DNA of 64,000 nt from an uncultured Alphaproteobacteria bacterium (GCA_902570155.1 CACFXU010000003.1:86181-150180), one strand, 5' to 3'; positions 25,281 to 34,991 are shown, counted from the first letter of the stretch. The notes: generated by a model from the letters alone, not told the origin. Translations and numbers: made by a program.

Positions 25281-26216
25281 TTATGTTCTAAGAGTAGTTT
25301 TTGATACAACTAATTCCTCGCGTTTATTTTCTCTAAATACAACAAAGATACCACTTACCATAATAAGAAAAATACCAATAAATGAGTTTATATCTGGCAC
25401 TTCAGAAAAAATAATAATTCCAATTATTATAGCAAAAATTAAATGGATATACTCAGTTATACTGTTAACTAAAGGTGACCCAACTCTGTATGCTGCAATC
25501 AAACAAAATATCCCAAGACTTCCAGTTGTAGAAATAAAAAGTATTAATCCAATAAATTGAAGATCATTAAGTATCCAGGGATTACTAAGAATAGAAAAAA
25601 TTGACAAATTAAAGTCTGAATTATGTAAAAAAATACTAATTGCGCTTCCTCCAACAAATGCACCTATATAAATATGAAAAGTTTGTTGATATAAATTATC
25701 ATTTTTTGCAGTTTTTTTAGCTAATGTCATTGATAAAGCATAGGTAGCAGCAGCAATGATTGGAAATAACATATAAATATTTATGTCATTAAATTCTGGT
25801 TTAATGATTAAAAGCGTTCCACTAAAACCAACAAAAATTGAAAATATTCTATTCAAGCCAATTTTTATATTCAGAATAAAGTAAGAATAAATAGTAATAA
25901 AAAATGGACTCACAAAAAACAAACTTGTTGCTTCTGCTAAAGTGATTTGGCTCAATGAGATAAAAAATAAGGTAAAGCCGAAGAAGAATGTTGAACCTCT
26001 AAAAATTGCTATATAAGGGTGCGCTGTTCCAAAGAATAATGGTTGTTTTGTGTAAATTAAATATAGGCATAACAATGAAAATCCTACCCCTCCTCTAAAT
26101 ACAAGTATTTGCATTAATGACGCATCATGAATGGTGTATTTAATTAAAACGTCCTGGGTAATGATGAATAACATCCCCACAATAATTAAAATAAGACCTT
26201 TAATGTTATTATTCAT
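25281..26216 (-). CDS. EamA/DMT-family transporter
   Basis: A 311-residue protein with about ten helices and two EamA repeats (about 6-140, 150-290). The first repeat contains FRGGVGFSLLCLYL and FRGSTFFFGFTLFF, typical of the riboflavin/S-adenosylmethionine-type DMT branch, but the substrate cannot be assigned. It converges on a small gene with 15 bases between stops. Confidence 0.88.
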   Translation of the reverse strand: MNNNIKGLILIIVGMLFIITQDVLIKYTIHDASLMQILVFRGGVGFSLLCLYLIYTKQPLFFGTAHPYIAIFRGSTFFFGFTLFFISLSQITLAEATSLFFVSPFFITIYSYFILNIKIGLNRIFSIFVGFSGTLLIIKPEFNDINIYMLFPIIAAATYALSMTLAKKTAKNDNLYQQTFHIYIGAFVGGSAISIFLHNSDFNLSIFSILSNPWILNDLQFIGLILFISTTGSLGIFCLIAAYRVGSPLVNSITEYIHLIFAIIIGIIIFSEVPDINSFIGIFLIMVSGIFVVFRENKREELVVSKTTLRT

Positions 26217-26279
26217 ATAAATTTTCTTAGGGTAATTTAGGTATTAGTTTAGAAAAAAAAATAATATATAATTATTTTG

Positions 26280-27299
26280 ATGATTTTTTATCTTGTAACA
26301 CCGCTAATTTTGATATTTGCTAGTTCTTTAGGATTAATCATTAATCCCTCTTGGTCAATTTCACCTTTTATTTGGGTTTTTATATTAGTTCCAATTATTG
26401 ACCTTGTATTACCTTACTTAAGTAAAGATGATGTTGAGCTAAATGAAAGTGTGTTTCACAATTTTTCTATTTTAATCGTTCTCCCCTGCATTTTATTTTT
26501 AATTATATTTGGTTTAATCGTTGTTTCTGATTCTAGTATCACATTATTAACTGCTGCTGCTTTAGGGGCGGGTGTAGGTATGTCTGGCGGTTCTATTGGA
26601 ATTACAACTGCGCATGAACTTATTCACCGAAAAAATAAATTTATGAGAGGTATTGGAGTATTTTTATTAGTATTATGTTGTTATGGTCATTTTCGTATAG
26701 AACATATTTATGGTCATCATTTAAATGTAGCTACTAAAGAAGATCCTGCTACAGCTAGAAGAGGAGAAAATTTTTATTTTTATTTTATTCGCTGTGTAAT
26801 CAATAGTGTGATTTCGTCTTGGAAAATTGAAAAAAATATTCTTGATAGAAAAAATCTAAATAAATTTAGTTTTCAAAATAGAATGATTCATTATTTTGTA
26901 TTAGAATTTTTATTTTTAGTATTTGCTTATTTAATCGCAGGTATGAATGGTTTAATTTTTGTTATCTTTCATTCTTTTGTTTCTATAATCTTATTGGAGT
27001 TAGTGAATTATATTCAACATTATGGATTAGAGAGAAAAAAAGAAAATGGAAGGTATGAAAGATTTTCAGATTTACATTCTTGGAATAGTCGTCACATTTC
27101 TGCTAATTGGTCGACATTTAATTTAGGTCTTCATGCAGAACATCACCAGAGTGCATCAAAGCCTTACCCTCTTTTATCTCAAGAAGAAAAAGCAATTGAG
27201 ATGCCTGCTAATTACTCCATCATGTTAATTATGGCTTTAATCCCTCCCTTGTGGTTTTTTGTGATGGATAGGAAAATAGATAACTTAAAAACTATTTAA
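26280..27299 (+). CDS. AlkB-like non-heme di-iron membrane hydroxylase
   Basis: A 339-residue protein from ATG 26280; the TTG directly before it is less likely. All histidine boxes of the AlkB/XylM group are visible: HELIHR (HExxH), EHIYGHH (HxxxHH), LHAEHH near the C-terminus, and NYIQHYGL as in AlkB. Six hydrophobic helices. It should hydroxylate a terminal methyl group of an alkane or related hydrophobic substrate. No rubredoxin or rubredoxin reductase gene is in the window. It lies 6 bases before the ion-channel gene. Confidence 0.87.
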   Translation: MIFYLVTPLILIFASSLGLIINPSWSISPFIWVFILVPIIDLVLPYLSKDDVELNESVFHNFSILIVLPCILFLIIFGLIVVSDSSITLLTAAALGAGVGMSGGSIGITTAHELIHRKNKFMRGIGVFLLVLCCYGHFRIEHIYGHHLNVATKEDPATARRGENFYFYFIRCVINSVISSWKIEKNILDRKNLNKFSFQNRMIHYFVLEFLFLVFAYLIAGMNGLIFVIFHSFVSIILLELVNYIQHYGLERKKENGRYERFSDLHSWNSRHISANWSTFNLGLHAEHHQSASKPYPLLSQEEKAIEMPANYSIMLIMALIPPLWFFVMDRKIDNLKTI

Positions 27300-27305
27300 T
27301 TTAAT

Positions 27306-27989
27306 ATGATAGATTTTTTTTCTAAGTTGAAAGATAATCGTATTTTTCAATTTTCTGTTGTTGTTATAATTATATTAAATGCCATTCTTATTGGAGCAAC
27401 AACATATCAATTAGATCCTATATTTTTAAATACTATTCATTTACTTGATTATGCGATTACTGTTTTCTTTGTTATTGAAATACTTATTCGTTTTATTGGT
27501 GAAAAAGAAAAGAAAAATTTTCTAAAAGATGGTTGGAATGTATTCGATACAATCATTGTAGCAATTTCACTCATTCCTATTCCAAATAATTCTAGCTTCT
27601 TAGTTTTACGTCTTCTTCGTATTTTTAGAGTATTACGATTGATATCTGTCATTCCTGAATTAAAAAAAATTATAGAAGCTATTCTTGCTTCAATAAAAAG
27701 AGTATTTTTTGTTAGTCTGCTACTGTTTATAATACTCTATATTTATGCAACAATGGGATCAATTTTATTTGGGGAAGATGATCCAGAACGATGGGCCGAT
27801 CTAGGAATATCTTTAATTACCCTTTTTCAAGTTTTGACTTTATCTAGTTGGGAAAATGTTATGCTACCTATGCAAGCTATTTATTGGTGGGCATGGATAT
27901 ATTTTTTCAGCTTTATTTCTATTTGCTCAATTACAATATTAAATTTGGTAATTGCTATCCTTGTTGATGTTGTAAATCATCAAAAATAA
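27306..27989 (+). CDS. Voltage-gated cation channel, bacterial Nav/Cav type with unusual filter
   Basis: A 227-residue six-helix channel. S4 carries arginines every third residue (LVLRLLRIFRVLRLI). The pore loop reads T178-L-S-S-W-E-N184, where NaChBac-type channels have TLESW and calcium-selective designs have TLDDW. The filter glutamate is replaced by Ser180, while Glu183 occurs three positions later. Ion selectivity therefore cannot be assumed. It follows the AlkB-like gene by 6 bases and probably shares its transcript. Confidence 0.87.
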   Translation: MIDFFSKLKDNRIFQFSVVVIIILNAILIGATTYQLDPIFLNTIHLLDYAITVFFVIEILIRFIGEKEKKNFLKDGWNVFDTIIVAISLIPIPNNSSFLVLRLLRIFRVLRLISVIPELKKIIEAILASIKRVFFVSLLLFIILYIYATMGSILFGEDDPERWADLGISLITLFQVLTLSSWENVMLPMQAIYWWAWIYFFSFISICSITILNLVIAILVDVVNHQK

Positions 27990-28098
27990 CCTGTAAAAAT
28001 TATATAAATCTTCAAATATTAATTCTTATATGCTAATTATCTGATGAAATTATAGCAGTTCTAGATTACCTGCATTAATAAAACTATAGGGAGGTATA

Positions 28099-28548
28099 AT
28101 GTTTGATAAAAAAGACGATAATTCAAATTCAACACCTGATGTATTTAGACCTGCAAAAGGATCAGCAAAAGTTGTAATTGGTCACGGTGTAACAATGAAT
28201 GGTGAAATTAAAAAAGCAGATGAAGTTCAAATTGACGGTGAAGCAGATGTTACTATGAAGACTGACAATGTAGTTATTGGTGCTACTGGAGATTGCAAAG
28301 GGAATATAGAAACACATAATGCTGACATCTGGGGAAAATTTGACGGTGAAATAAAAGCTTCTGGCACCTTAACAATTCAAGAGCAAGGAGTTGCTTCTGG
28401 GGACATTGAGTATCAAAATTTACAGATTAAGCTTGGTGGTCAAATCAGTGGTGATATTAAGAAATCTGATAAGATACAGCCTATTAAAAAAGACTCAAAA
28501 CCATCAGAAGAAAATAATTCATTACAAGAAGCAATTAAAAAAGATTAG
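28099..28548 (+). CDS. Bactofilin
   Basis: A protein of 149 residues. A polar N-terminal tail (1-20) leads to the bactofilin (DUF583) beta-helix, about residues 22-130, with repeated short-turn units (GHGVTMNGEIKKADEVQIDG, ATGDCKGNIE, WGKFDGEI, GGQISGDI) and a charged C-terminal tail. Bactofilins polymerise into cytoskeletal filaments under the membrane and guide cell shape or envelope enzymes. GGGAGG lies 7 bases before the ATG. Confidence 0.93.
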   Translation: MFDKKDDNSNSTPDVFRPAKGSAKVVIGHGVTMNGEIKKADEVQIDGEADVTMKTDNVVIGATGDCKGNIETHNADIWGKFDGEIKASGTLTIQEQGVASGDIEYQNLQIKLGGQISGDIKKSDKIQPIKKDSKPSEENNSLQEAIKKD

Positions 28549-28565
28549 CAATTATATTTGTTAGT

Positions 28566-28970
28566 ATGAAAGAAAGATTATTTAAACCTCTACACTGGAT
28601 TATGTTAATCCTTATCTCTCTTGATTTCATTGATACGTCTTATCGAATTACTTATGGATATTTTTCAGGTCAAGGTGTGCAACCACCTGTAGGAGATTTT
28701 AATGTTCAAGTTTCAACTTTAGATTTTTTTGTAAGTGTTGTTTTTCAATTAGCAATCGCTTACACAATTTATATGTTGTATATTATGAAAAGAAGTGGTG
28801 GTTATTATTTAGTAGGTTTAAATATTCTTTTTGTGATTTACGGATTTGTTATTGGTCCGTTTAGCACAGTACCAGCTGGAGAAGTATTACCTCTTATTGC
28901 CGGCTTTATGGTTTTCTATATTATTTTAGTTATTGGGATACCTTACTTGTATTCTGATAAATATGAGTGA
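28566..28970 (+). CDS. Small membrane protein of unknown function (4 TM)
   Basis: A 134-residue protein with four hydrophobic helices and a short periplasmic or cytoplasmic loop (YFSGQGVQPPVGDFN). It is 17 bases downstream of the bactofilin gene and likely cotranscribed. No family recognised. It converges on a small minus-strand gene, with one base between stops. Confidence 0.65.
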   Translation: MKERLFKPLHWIMLILISLDFIDTSYRITYGYFSGQGVQPPVGDFNVQVSTLDFFVSVVFQLAIAYTIYMLYIMKRSGGYYLVGLNILFVIYGFVIGPFSTVPAGEVLPLIAGFMVFYIILVIGIPYLYSDKYE

Positions 28971-28971
28971 T

Positions 28972-29250
28972 TTATAAAAGTATATCCCTATATTTTTTTT
29001 TAAATTGATTTAATTTTTCTCTAATATCAAAATCTAATCTGTAAGCAGTATATAAATCTTGCTTTGTTCCCTTGTTAATTTTAGTCTTTTTGACAAATTG
29101 CATATCGATATCTTCTACGCTATCAACATTTCTTACAAGTAAAGCTAATTTCCATTCTAATTCCTTACCACGTAAATTATCAGGAATGGTATGTTCTTCT
29201 GTTTTATATTTATTATTTAAATTAAATAATTTTGAAATGTTTTGTATCAT
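28972..29250 (-). CDS. Hypothetical protein (92 aa)
   Basis: A 92-residue soluble protein from the Met at 29250; the 13 codons upstream in the same frame are low complexity. The body (DNLRGKELEWKLALLVRNVD, then DLYTAYRLDFDIREKLNQF) is charged, helix-rich and looks coding. The overlapping plus-strand frame at 29072-29317 is a shadow. No family recognised. Confidence 0.6.
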   Translation of the reverse strand: MIQNISKLFNLNNKYKTEEHTIPDNLRGKELEWKLALLVRNVDSVEDIDMQFVKKTKINKGTKQDLYTAYRLDFDIREKLNQFKKKYRDILL

Positions 29251-29435
29251 GATTATTAAAAAACTTAGATTTAGTTTTTTATTATTCAATAGGATTAATT
29301 TTACTAAGATGAACTAACAAATATTAACAGTATTAATATTTTAATTGAAATTTAATAATTATATAATATTTAATTTATGAACGATTTGACTCTATTGCGG
29401 TTTACAAGCAGCTAAAATGAGATACGTATAAATTT

Positions 29436-29473
29436 ATCCTCCCATTAAGAAAAATGGTGAGGATATTTTTTTT
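29436..29473 (+). terminator. Hairpin with T-run directly upstream of a gene (attenuator-like)
   Basis: ATCCTCCCATT (29436-29446) and AATGGTGAGGAT (29453-29464) form a stem with one bulge, followed by ATTTTTTTT (29465-29473). This has the form of an intrinsic terminator, yet it ends 12 bases before the ATG at 29485, with the ribosome-binding site TAGGAGA in between. It is therefore either an attenuator in the gene's leader or the end of a small upstream RNA. A 12-codon frame (29377-29415) lies ahead of it. Confidence 0.65.
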
Positions 29474-29484
29474 AGGAGATAATT

Positions 29485-29742
29485 ATGAATTTATGTGTTG
29501 TATCAAAAGGATCTTTTACCAAAGAAGATTACATGGAATTATACAATTTTTTTAAAGATGATATTGCCAAATATACAGATGCATTTGATATGGCTTTCGT
29601 TAAAAATGGCCATGTAATGATTATGTGTAATGTTACTGATGAAGAAAAATTTTATGCTTTATTTGATGATCCAAAATCTAAAGAATTTGATTCAAAATTT
29701 AATAGTACAGATACAGTCTATTCTTTACAAAAAGTAGAATAG
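29485..29742 (+). CDS. Small hypothetical protein (85 aa), ferredoxin-like fold likely
   Basis: An 85-residue protein with a beta-alpha-beta-beta-alpha-beta pattern (NLCVVSKGSFTKEDYMEL, HVMIMCNVTDEEKFYALFDD), similar in size and layout to the other small alpha/beta-barrel proteins here. TTAGGAGA precedes the ATG. It converges on ureG with no gap. Its leader contains an attenuator-like hairpin. Function unknown. Confidence 0.65.
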   Translation: MNLCVVSKGSFTKEDYMELYNFFKDDIAKYTDAFDMAFVKNGHVMIMCNVTDEEKFYALFDDPKSKEFDSKFNSTDTVYSLQKVE

Positions 29743-30354
29743 TTATAATCCACCTTGAGAAATTAAGAAGTCAGAAATTTTTTCTATTCCGTTATTATTT
29801 TTCATTTCACCAAAAATGTACGGTAAACCATTTCTGGCTTCATTCACATCCTCTTTCATTTGCTCTAAATCAACATTAACATATGGAGCAAGATCAACTT
29901 TATTAATTACGAGTAAATCAGACTTTCTAATTGCTGGTGCTTTTTTTCTCGGTATGTCGGCACCTTGGGCTACATCTATCATATAAATTGTTAAATCAAC
30001 TAACTCTGGACTAAAAGTTGCTGCTAAATTATCACCACCTGATTCAATAAGGATTAAATCTAAATCTGGAAATTTTTTTTTCATTTCATCAACTGCAAGT
30101 AAATTGATACTACAATCTTCTCTTATAGCAGTATGTGGACATCCCCCAGTTTCAACACCTTTAATTCTCTCTATTGGTAGAACTTGTGCTTTCATTAGAT
30201 ATTCGGCATCTTCAGTTGTATAAATATCATTTGAAATAACTGCCATAGAGACTTTTTTAGATAAATAACGACATAACGCTTCTGTTAAACTTGTTTTACC
30301 AGTCCCTATTCCGCCTCCAATACCAACTTTTAAAGGTCCATTTATATTATTCAC
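29743..30354 (-). CDS. ureG: Urease accessory GTPase UreG
   Basis: A 203-residue SIMIBI-class GTPase. P-loop [10 protein letters not shown] (residues about 13-22), metal-binding C-P-H in [18 protein letters not shown], and the nucleotide-specificity motif NKVD are all present. UreG delivers nickel to apo-urease with UreD/UreF/UreE. The GTG start overlaps the ureF stop by 4 bases (GTGA), so translation is coupled. Last gene of the operon. Confidence 0.97.
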   Translation of the reverse strand: MNNINGPLKVGIGGGIGTGKTSLTEALCRYLSKKVSMAVISNDIYTTEDAEYLMKAQVLPIERIKGVETGGCPHTAIREDCSINLLAVDEMKKKFPDLDLILIESGGDNLAATFSPELVDLTIYMIDVAQGADIPRKKAPAIRKSDLLVINKVDLAPYVNVDLEQMKEDVNEARNGLPYIFGEMKNNNGIEKISDFLISQGGL

Positions 30355-30986
30355 GTTAAATAAATCCTTGAGTCTAAATATTCATGCTTAATGGCAAAAA
30401 TATCACCAATAAAAAAACTTGAACCTATATCTTTAAGAGTCAGCTTATCTGAATGACTTAAAAATTCTTGAATTTGATTAATAAAAAAAACATTAAGACT
30501 CTGTCCATCTTTTTGAGACATTGGGATATGTTTTACGCATACATTTATTAAATTAGAAATAAATGATTGTAGATAAAACTTAATTAAATCATCAAACTTA
30601 ATATTAAAATGTAATCCAGCTTTTGCTAAACAATATATAAATGATGTGTTTTCAGGTAAAGATAATTCCCAGCTATCTTTCATGATTTTACGAAAAGAAT
30701 TTCCCATATCTATCATTTCTATTTGCCTTTCTTTTGAAGAAGCACTTGCTAAGATTAATTTATTAATTTCGTCACCTTTGTAAATAGACTTAATAAAAAT
30801 ATAGTCATTTCTTAATGTTCCATAAAATAAAAGGGCATCTAAAAATTCTTTAACATCATCTTTATTTTTAATTTTTTTATCATCTATCAATGCTTCTAAA
30901 CCATGAGAGTATGCATAAGAACCAATAGGAAAAGAGGATGAAAACCATACTTGTAATATTTGATGAGGATCTTTAAATGTTTTCAT
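30351..30986 (-). CDS. ureF: Urease accessory protein UreF
   Basis: A protein of 211 residues from the Met at 30986. The UreF signature [23 protein letters not shown] is near the N-terminus and the rest is all-helical. The start is chosen because it follows the ureE stop by one base; the longer frame to 31052 overlaps ureE. UreF binds UreD and acts as fidelity checkpoint and GTPase regulator in nickel insertion. Confidence 0.94.
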   Translation of the reverse strand: MKTFKDPHQILQVWFSSSFPIGSYAYSHGLEALIDDKKIKNKDDVKEFLDALLFYGTLRNDYIFIKSIYKGDEINKLILASASSKERQIEMIDMGNSFRKIMKDSWELSLPENTSFIYCLAKAGLHFNIKFDDLIKFYLQSFISNLINVCVKHIPMSQKDGQSLNVFFINQIQEFLSHSDKLTLKDIGSSFFIGDIFAIKHEYLDSRIYLT

Positions 30987-30987
30987 T

Positions 30988-31434
30988 TTAATGTTTATGG
31001 CTATGTGTTCTACCCATACCATAAGCACCACCCTCTGGTTTAAATTTTTCAAAAACTTTTTTTACATTTCCATGTAATTTTAAAACCATATCAAGAATTA
31101 CAGCATCATCTTGAATAAGAATTCTGTTTTCTTCAATTTGACATGGCAGATGTCTGTTTCCTATGTGCCATATGATTTGCTTTAAATTATCACCTGTTAT
31201 TTCAATTAAATTTTCTTCTTTAGATAGAACTTTAATTAAATTACCATTGTCTAATTCAAAAAAATGATTTTCATCAACACTGACGGTTTCTTCAAGATTA
31301 ACTAAAAATTCAGTTCCATTATTTGCTCTAAGTTTTTTTCTGCGTATAAATCTTTCTTCATAAGATAATGAGATTTCATCTAATAATTCTTTGTTTTCAT
31401 GATTGTGATGAATTATTTTGAAAGAAGTATTCAT
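30988..31434 (-). CDS. ureE: Urease nickel metallochaperone UreE
   Basis: A 148-residue protein from the Met at 31434. An N-terminal peptide-binding domain (RIRRKKLRAN-like RFIRRKKLRANNG, LVNLEETVSV) precedes the metal-binding domain with IIWHIGNRHLPCQIEENRI. The C-terminus ends in a short His tail (THSHKH) that can bind nickel. The start follows the ureC stop by one base. Delivers Ni2+ to UreG. Confidence 0.95.
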   Translation of the reverse strand: MNTSFKIIHHNHENKELLDEISLSYEERFIRRKKLRANNGTEFLVNLEETVSVDENHFFELDNGNLIKVLSKEENLIEITGDNLKQIIWHIGNRHLPCQIEENRILIQDDAVILDMVLKLHGNVKKVFEKFKPEGGAYGMGRTHSHKH

Positions 31435-31435
31435 T

Positions 31436-33142
31436 TTAGTACATAAAATAACGTTGAGCCAAAGGTAGTGTTTTAGCTGGCTCACAAGTAATTAACTCAC
31501 CATCTGCTAAAACTTCATAGGTTTCTGGGTTAACTTCTATTTTTGGACAATAATCATTAAATATCATATCTTTTTTAGAAATTTTTCTGATATTTTTAAC
31601 GGGTAATAAAGATTTATGTACTCCAGAGTTTTTAAATGAATCTTTATCTAATGAAACTTTACTTACAAAAGTGACAGTAGATTTTTCTAATGATTTACCA
31701 AAAGAAGAAAACATTGGTCTTGAGTACACTGGTTGTGGTGTTGGAATTGATGCATTAGGATCACCCATTTGTGCGCAAGCAATACTTCCACCTTGTAATA
31801 CCATTTCAGGTTTAACACCAAAAAAGGCAGTGTCCCAAATAACAATATCAGCACGTTTATTTTTTTCAATACTTCCAATATGTTCGGAAATACCATGGGC
31901 AATTGCAGGATTAATTGTATATTTTGCAATGTACCTTTTAACTCTTACATTGTCGTTATCACCCTGCTCTTCTTTTAATTGTCCACGTTGAACTTTCATT
32001 TTATGTGCTGTTTGCCATGTTCTAATAATCACTTCACCAACACGACCCATTGCTTGACTATCCGAGGCAATAATTGAAAAAGCACCCATATCATGGAGTA
32101 TATCTTCTGCGGCAATTGTTTCTTTTCGAATACGACTTTCAGCAAATGCCACATCTTCTGGTATTGATTTATCCAAGTGATGACAAACCATTAACATATC
32201 TAAATGTTCTTCAACTGTATTAATTGTATATGGTCTAGTTGGATTAGTTGAAGAAGGAATAACATATTCTTCACCACAAACTTTTATAATATCAGGTGCA
32301 TGACCTCCTCCTGCTCCCTCAGTATGAAATGCGTGAATGGTTCTTCCATTAATAGCTTTAATTGTACTCTCAACAAATCCACTTTCATTTAATGTATCTG
32401 TGTGGATCATTACTTGAATGTCATGATTATCAGCTACATTTAAACAATTATCTATTGCTGCTGGAGTTGTGCCCCAATCTTCATGTAATTTTAATGAACT
32501 AGCACCAGCAATCACTTGTTCTTCAAGTGCTTTAGGTAATGAACTGTTTCCTTTTCCTGCAAAAGCTAAGTTCATAGAAAAAGCATCTGCTGATTGTATC
32601 ATTTTCTCTATATGCCATGGTCCAGGTGTAACTGTAGTAGCTAAAGTACCATGTGCAGGACCAGTTCCTCCTCCCAACATAGTAGTAATACCTGAGTGAA
32701 GTGCATCATCTATTTGCTGAGGACAAATAAAATGTATATGACTGTCAAATCCACCAGCTGTTATAATTTTGCCTTCTCCAGCAATTATTTCTGTTCCAGG
32801 CCCAATAATAATATTTACGTTTGGTTGTGTGTCTGGGTTGCCAGCCTTACCAATTTCATTAATTAAACCATCCTTAAGCCCAATATCAGCTTTATAAATT
32901 CCATATACATCAACAATTAAAGCGTTTGTTATAACGGTATCAACAGCACCGTCTTTCCGAGATACTTGAGATTGTCCCATTCCATCTCGAATGACCTTTC
33001 CTCCACCAAATTTTACTTCTTCTCCATATGTTGTTAAATCTTTTTCCACTTCAATAAAAAGTTCAGTGTCAGCAAGTCTAACTTTATCACCAGTTGTTGG
33101 CCCATACATATCGGCATAAGCTTCTCTTTTTATTTTCTTCAT
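31436..33142 (-). CDS. ureC: Urease alpha subunit UreC (catalytic)
   Basis: A 568-residue amidohydrolase-fold urease subunit with its complete active site: H135 and H137 (HIHF), carbamylated K218 (SLKLHEDWG), H220, H247 (IHTDT), H273 ([13 protein letters not shown]), the mobile-flap histidine H321/H322 (CHHLD) and D361 (SDSQAMGR). It should hydrolyse urea to ammonia and carbamate using two Ni ions. The ATG overlaps the ureB stop by one base. No residue appears missing. Confidence 0.98.
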   Translation of the reverse strand: MKKIKREAYADMYGPTTGDKVRLADTELFIEVEKDLTTYGEEVKFGGGKVIRDGMGQSQVSRKDGAVDTVITNALIVDVYGIYKADIGLKDGLINEIGKAGNPDTQPNVNIIIGPGTEIIAGEGKIITAGGFDSHIHFICPQQIDDALHSGITTMLGGGTGPAHGTLATTVTPGPWHIEKMIQSADAFSMNLAFAGKGNSSLPKALEEQVIAGASSLKLHEDWGTTPAAIDNCLNVADNHDIQVMIHTDTLNESGFVESTIKAINGRTIHAFHTEGAGGGHAPDIIKVCGEEYVIPSSTNPTRPYTINTVEEHLDMLMVCHHLDKSIPEDVAFAESRIRKETIAAEDILHDMGAFSIIASDSQAMGRVGEVIIRTWQTAHKMKVQRGQLKEEQGDNDNVRVKRYIAKYTINPAIAHGISEHIGSIEKNKRADIVIWDTAFFGVKPEMVLQGGSIACAQMGDPNASIPTPQPVYSRPMFSSFGKSLEKSTVTFVSKVSLDKDSFKNSGVHKSLLPVKNIRKISKKDMIFNDYCPKIEVNPETYEVLADGELITCEPAKTLPLAQRYFMY

Positions 33143-33450
33143 TACAATTTACCCATTACTTTCTTATTAAAACCAAATATCTTCCTATTTCCCGTTATTG
33201 GAATTAATTCTACATCTTTTGATTGACCAGGTTCAAACCGAACTGCTGTACCTGAAGGTATATCTAAACGCATACCATTTGATTTTTCTCTATCAAATTT
33301 TAAATATTCATTTGTTTCAGCAAAATGATAATGACTACCTACTTGTATTGGTCGATCTCCACTATTTGAAACTTTTAAAATGATTGATTGACTTTTATCA
33401 TTCAAATTAATGTCACTATTTTGTTTTGTTATTATTTCACCAGGTTTCAT
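33142..33450 (-). CDS. ureB: Urease beta subunit UreB
   Basis: A 102-residue protein with the UreB pattern: MKPGEI at the N-terminus, [35 protein letters not shown], and [18 protein letters not shown]. Separate A and B subunits are typical of bacterial three-subunit ureases. It overlaps ureA and ureC by one base at each end, so translation is coupled. Confidence 0.97.
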   Translation of the reverse strand: MKPGEIITKQNSDINLNDKSQSIILKVSNSGDRPIQVGSHYHFAETNEYLKFDREKSNGMRLDIPSGTAVRFEPGQSKDVELIPITGNRKIFGFNKKVMGKL

Positions 33451-33752
33451 TATCTAATTGGTTTATGTACTGTTACTAATTTTGTTCCATCTGGAAATGT
33501 TGCTTCAACCTGTACTTCAGGTATCATGTCTGGAATACCATCCATACAATCTTCTTTTTTTACTACGTGTGCACCTGTTTCCATTAATTCTGATACCATT
33601 TTTCCATCTCTTGCACCTTCTATGACAAAATCTGTTATCAACGCTATCGCTTCTGGATAATTAAGTTTAACACCTCTTTCTAATCGTTTTCTGGCAACAT
33701 TAGCTGCTATACTGACCATCAACTTATCTTTTTCTCTTGGTGTTAATTTCAT
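33450..33752 (-). CDS. ureA: Urease gamma subunit UreA
   Basis: A 100-residue protein with [37 protein letters not shown] and [17 protein letters not shown], all typical of UreA. It follows ureD with no gap and overlaps ureB by one base. Structural subunit of urease. Confidence 0.97.
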   Translation of the reverse strand: MKLTPREKDKLMVSIAANVARKRLERGVKLNYPEAIALITDFVIEGARDGKMVSELMETGAHVVKKEDCMDGIPDMIPEVQVEATFPDGTKLVTVHKPIR

Positions 33753-34547
33753 TTATAGATCCCAACTTTTTGGTAGTTTATCATTTATTACATTTTTCAT
33801 AATAAAATTTAGTGTTTTTTTTAAATCATAATTATCATCGGCTAAGCACCTAATTACAATCTTATCATCAAATTTTGTCATTTCACAATAATGATTTTCT
33901 GAGTTTTTTATAACTTTACTTAAGGCAGATTCAAGTTGATGAATAATATCACCAAAAATTAAAATTGTTGATAAAGATGATTGATTATCAAATGTATAAT
34001 TATTTTTAAAATTATCAATCGTTGATCCTTTTATATTAATTGCTTCAAAATGCTTTATTGAAGAATTTGTAAAAATTTTCCATTGATCAGAAAAAGAAAT
34101 ATTTTTTATTTTTTCAGACATTGCTTTTCTTCCAAAAATTGTAGTTTCACAAAAAATCAAATTAGAATTATTTGATAGATTAATATTTATACTTCTTCTT
34201 AATTTTGAATTATCAAATAAGATTAACTCTTTGGGCAACCAATACAAAGTTGAATTATTTAAATTGATATTTATGTCTACTTTAGCAGGATCACCTATTC
34301 CTGAATAAATCTTTTCAGCAGCTTGTGTACAAATACTTAATTCAGAATTATGAATTGTAACATTAATTTCAATATTATCGTTACAAGTAATTCCTCCTGC
34401 AGTGTTAATTAAAACTAATTCTTTACTTTTATTATAATTATTTGGATTTAAAATTTTACAACAACCACTTTGAAAAAATTTTTTAAAATTATTATCAAAT
34501 AATTCAATATTAATTTTACCATTTGACCTTTGTAGTAATTTGTCCAT
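33753..34547 (-). CDS. ureD: Urease accessory protein UreD
   Basis: A 264-residue protein, first gene of ureDABCEFG. Signatures include LVLINTAGGITCNDN (the GG-D region of UreD) and TQAAEKIYSG; LPKELILFDNS follows. UreD is the scaffold that binds apo-urease and UreF/UreG and may conduct nickel. The sequence is more divergent and AT-rich than the catalytic subunits, as is usual for this gene. The operon's promoter should lie in the short gap before the tRNA gene. Confidence 0.93.
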   Translation of the reverse strand: MDKLLQRSNGKINIELFDNNFKKFFQSGCCKILNPNNYNKSKELVLINTAGGITCNDNIEINVTIHNSELSICTQAAEKIYSGIGDPAKVDININLNNSTLYWLPKELILFDNSKLRRSININLSNNSNLIFCETTIFGRKAMSEKIKNISFSDQWKIFTNSSIKHFEAINIKGSTIDNFKNNYTFDNQSSLSTILIFGDIIHQLESALSKVIKNSENHYCEMTKFDDKIVIRCLADDNYDLKKTLNFIMKNVINDKLPKSWDL

Positions 34548-34596
34548 AATTATTCAATTAAGTATAATCGAAACAAAATATATGAAAATAAATATT

Positions 34597-34673
34597 TGGC
34601 GTGCCCGGCATGATTCGAACATGCGGCCCCCAGATTAGGAATCTGGTGCTCTATCCTACTGAGCTACGGGCAC
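34597..34673 (-). tRNA. tRNA-Arg (anticodon CCT)
   Basis: The minus strand folds as a cloverleaf: acceptor GTGCCCG pairs with CGGGCAC, D-arm AGCTCAGTAGGATAGAGC, anticodon stem CCAGA/TCTGG with loop TTCCTAA giving anticodon CCT, T-arm with TTCGAAT. Discriminator G and CCA are encoded (34597-34599). It reads AGG arginine codons. It lies 49 bases upstream of ureD in the same direction. Confidence 0.96.
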
Positions 34674-34680
34674 TCCTAAT

Positions 34681-34965
34681 TTAATTTTTATGATTTAATG
34701 TTACTTCACCAGTTTTTGTATCAACAACATCAAAAGTTTTTTCATTATTACTCATTCTTTTGGATCTAGCAGCTGATGCACGTTCCATTGCTTCATTATC
34801 AGCATATAAAGAAATAGCCATAACAGTTGTATCACTTGCTCGTATTTGTAATAATTGTTCAGCCTCTGGAAATTCAGATGGTGCTTTTTCTGAATAATCT
34901 TTAATAGATTCATCAGCATCTTCTTTAGATTTAAAATTAATTGTTGTTATTCTTGCTACAGACAT
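34681..34965 (-). CDS. Small alpha/beta-barrel hypothetical protein (94 aa)
   Basis: A 94-residue protein (VARITTINFKSKEDADESIKDY, then TVMAISLYADNEAMERAS) with the ferredoxin-like pattern of ABM-type dimeric proteins. AGGAGGT precedes the ATG. It lies 7 bases upstream of the tRNA gene, so the two may share a transcript. Function unknown. Confidence 0.7.
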   Translation of the reverse strand: MSVARITTINFKSKEDADESIKDYSEKAPSEFPEAEQLLQIRASDTTVMAISLYADNEAMERASAARSKRMSNNEKTFDVVDTKTGEVTLNHKN

Positions 34966-34991
34966 TTTACCTCCTAGTTTATTTAATAATA

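Noticed and set aside
29072..29317. 81-codon plus-strand frame
   Set aside because: It overlaps the better minus-strand gene antisense and its residues (FLTNCISISSTLSTF) look like a shadow translation.
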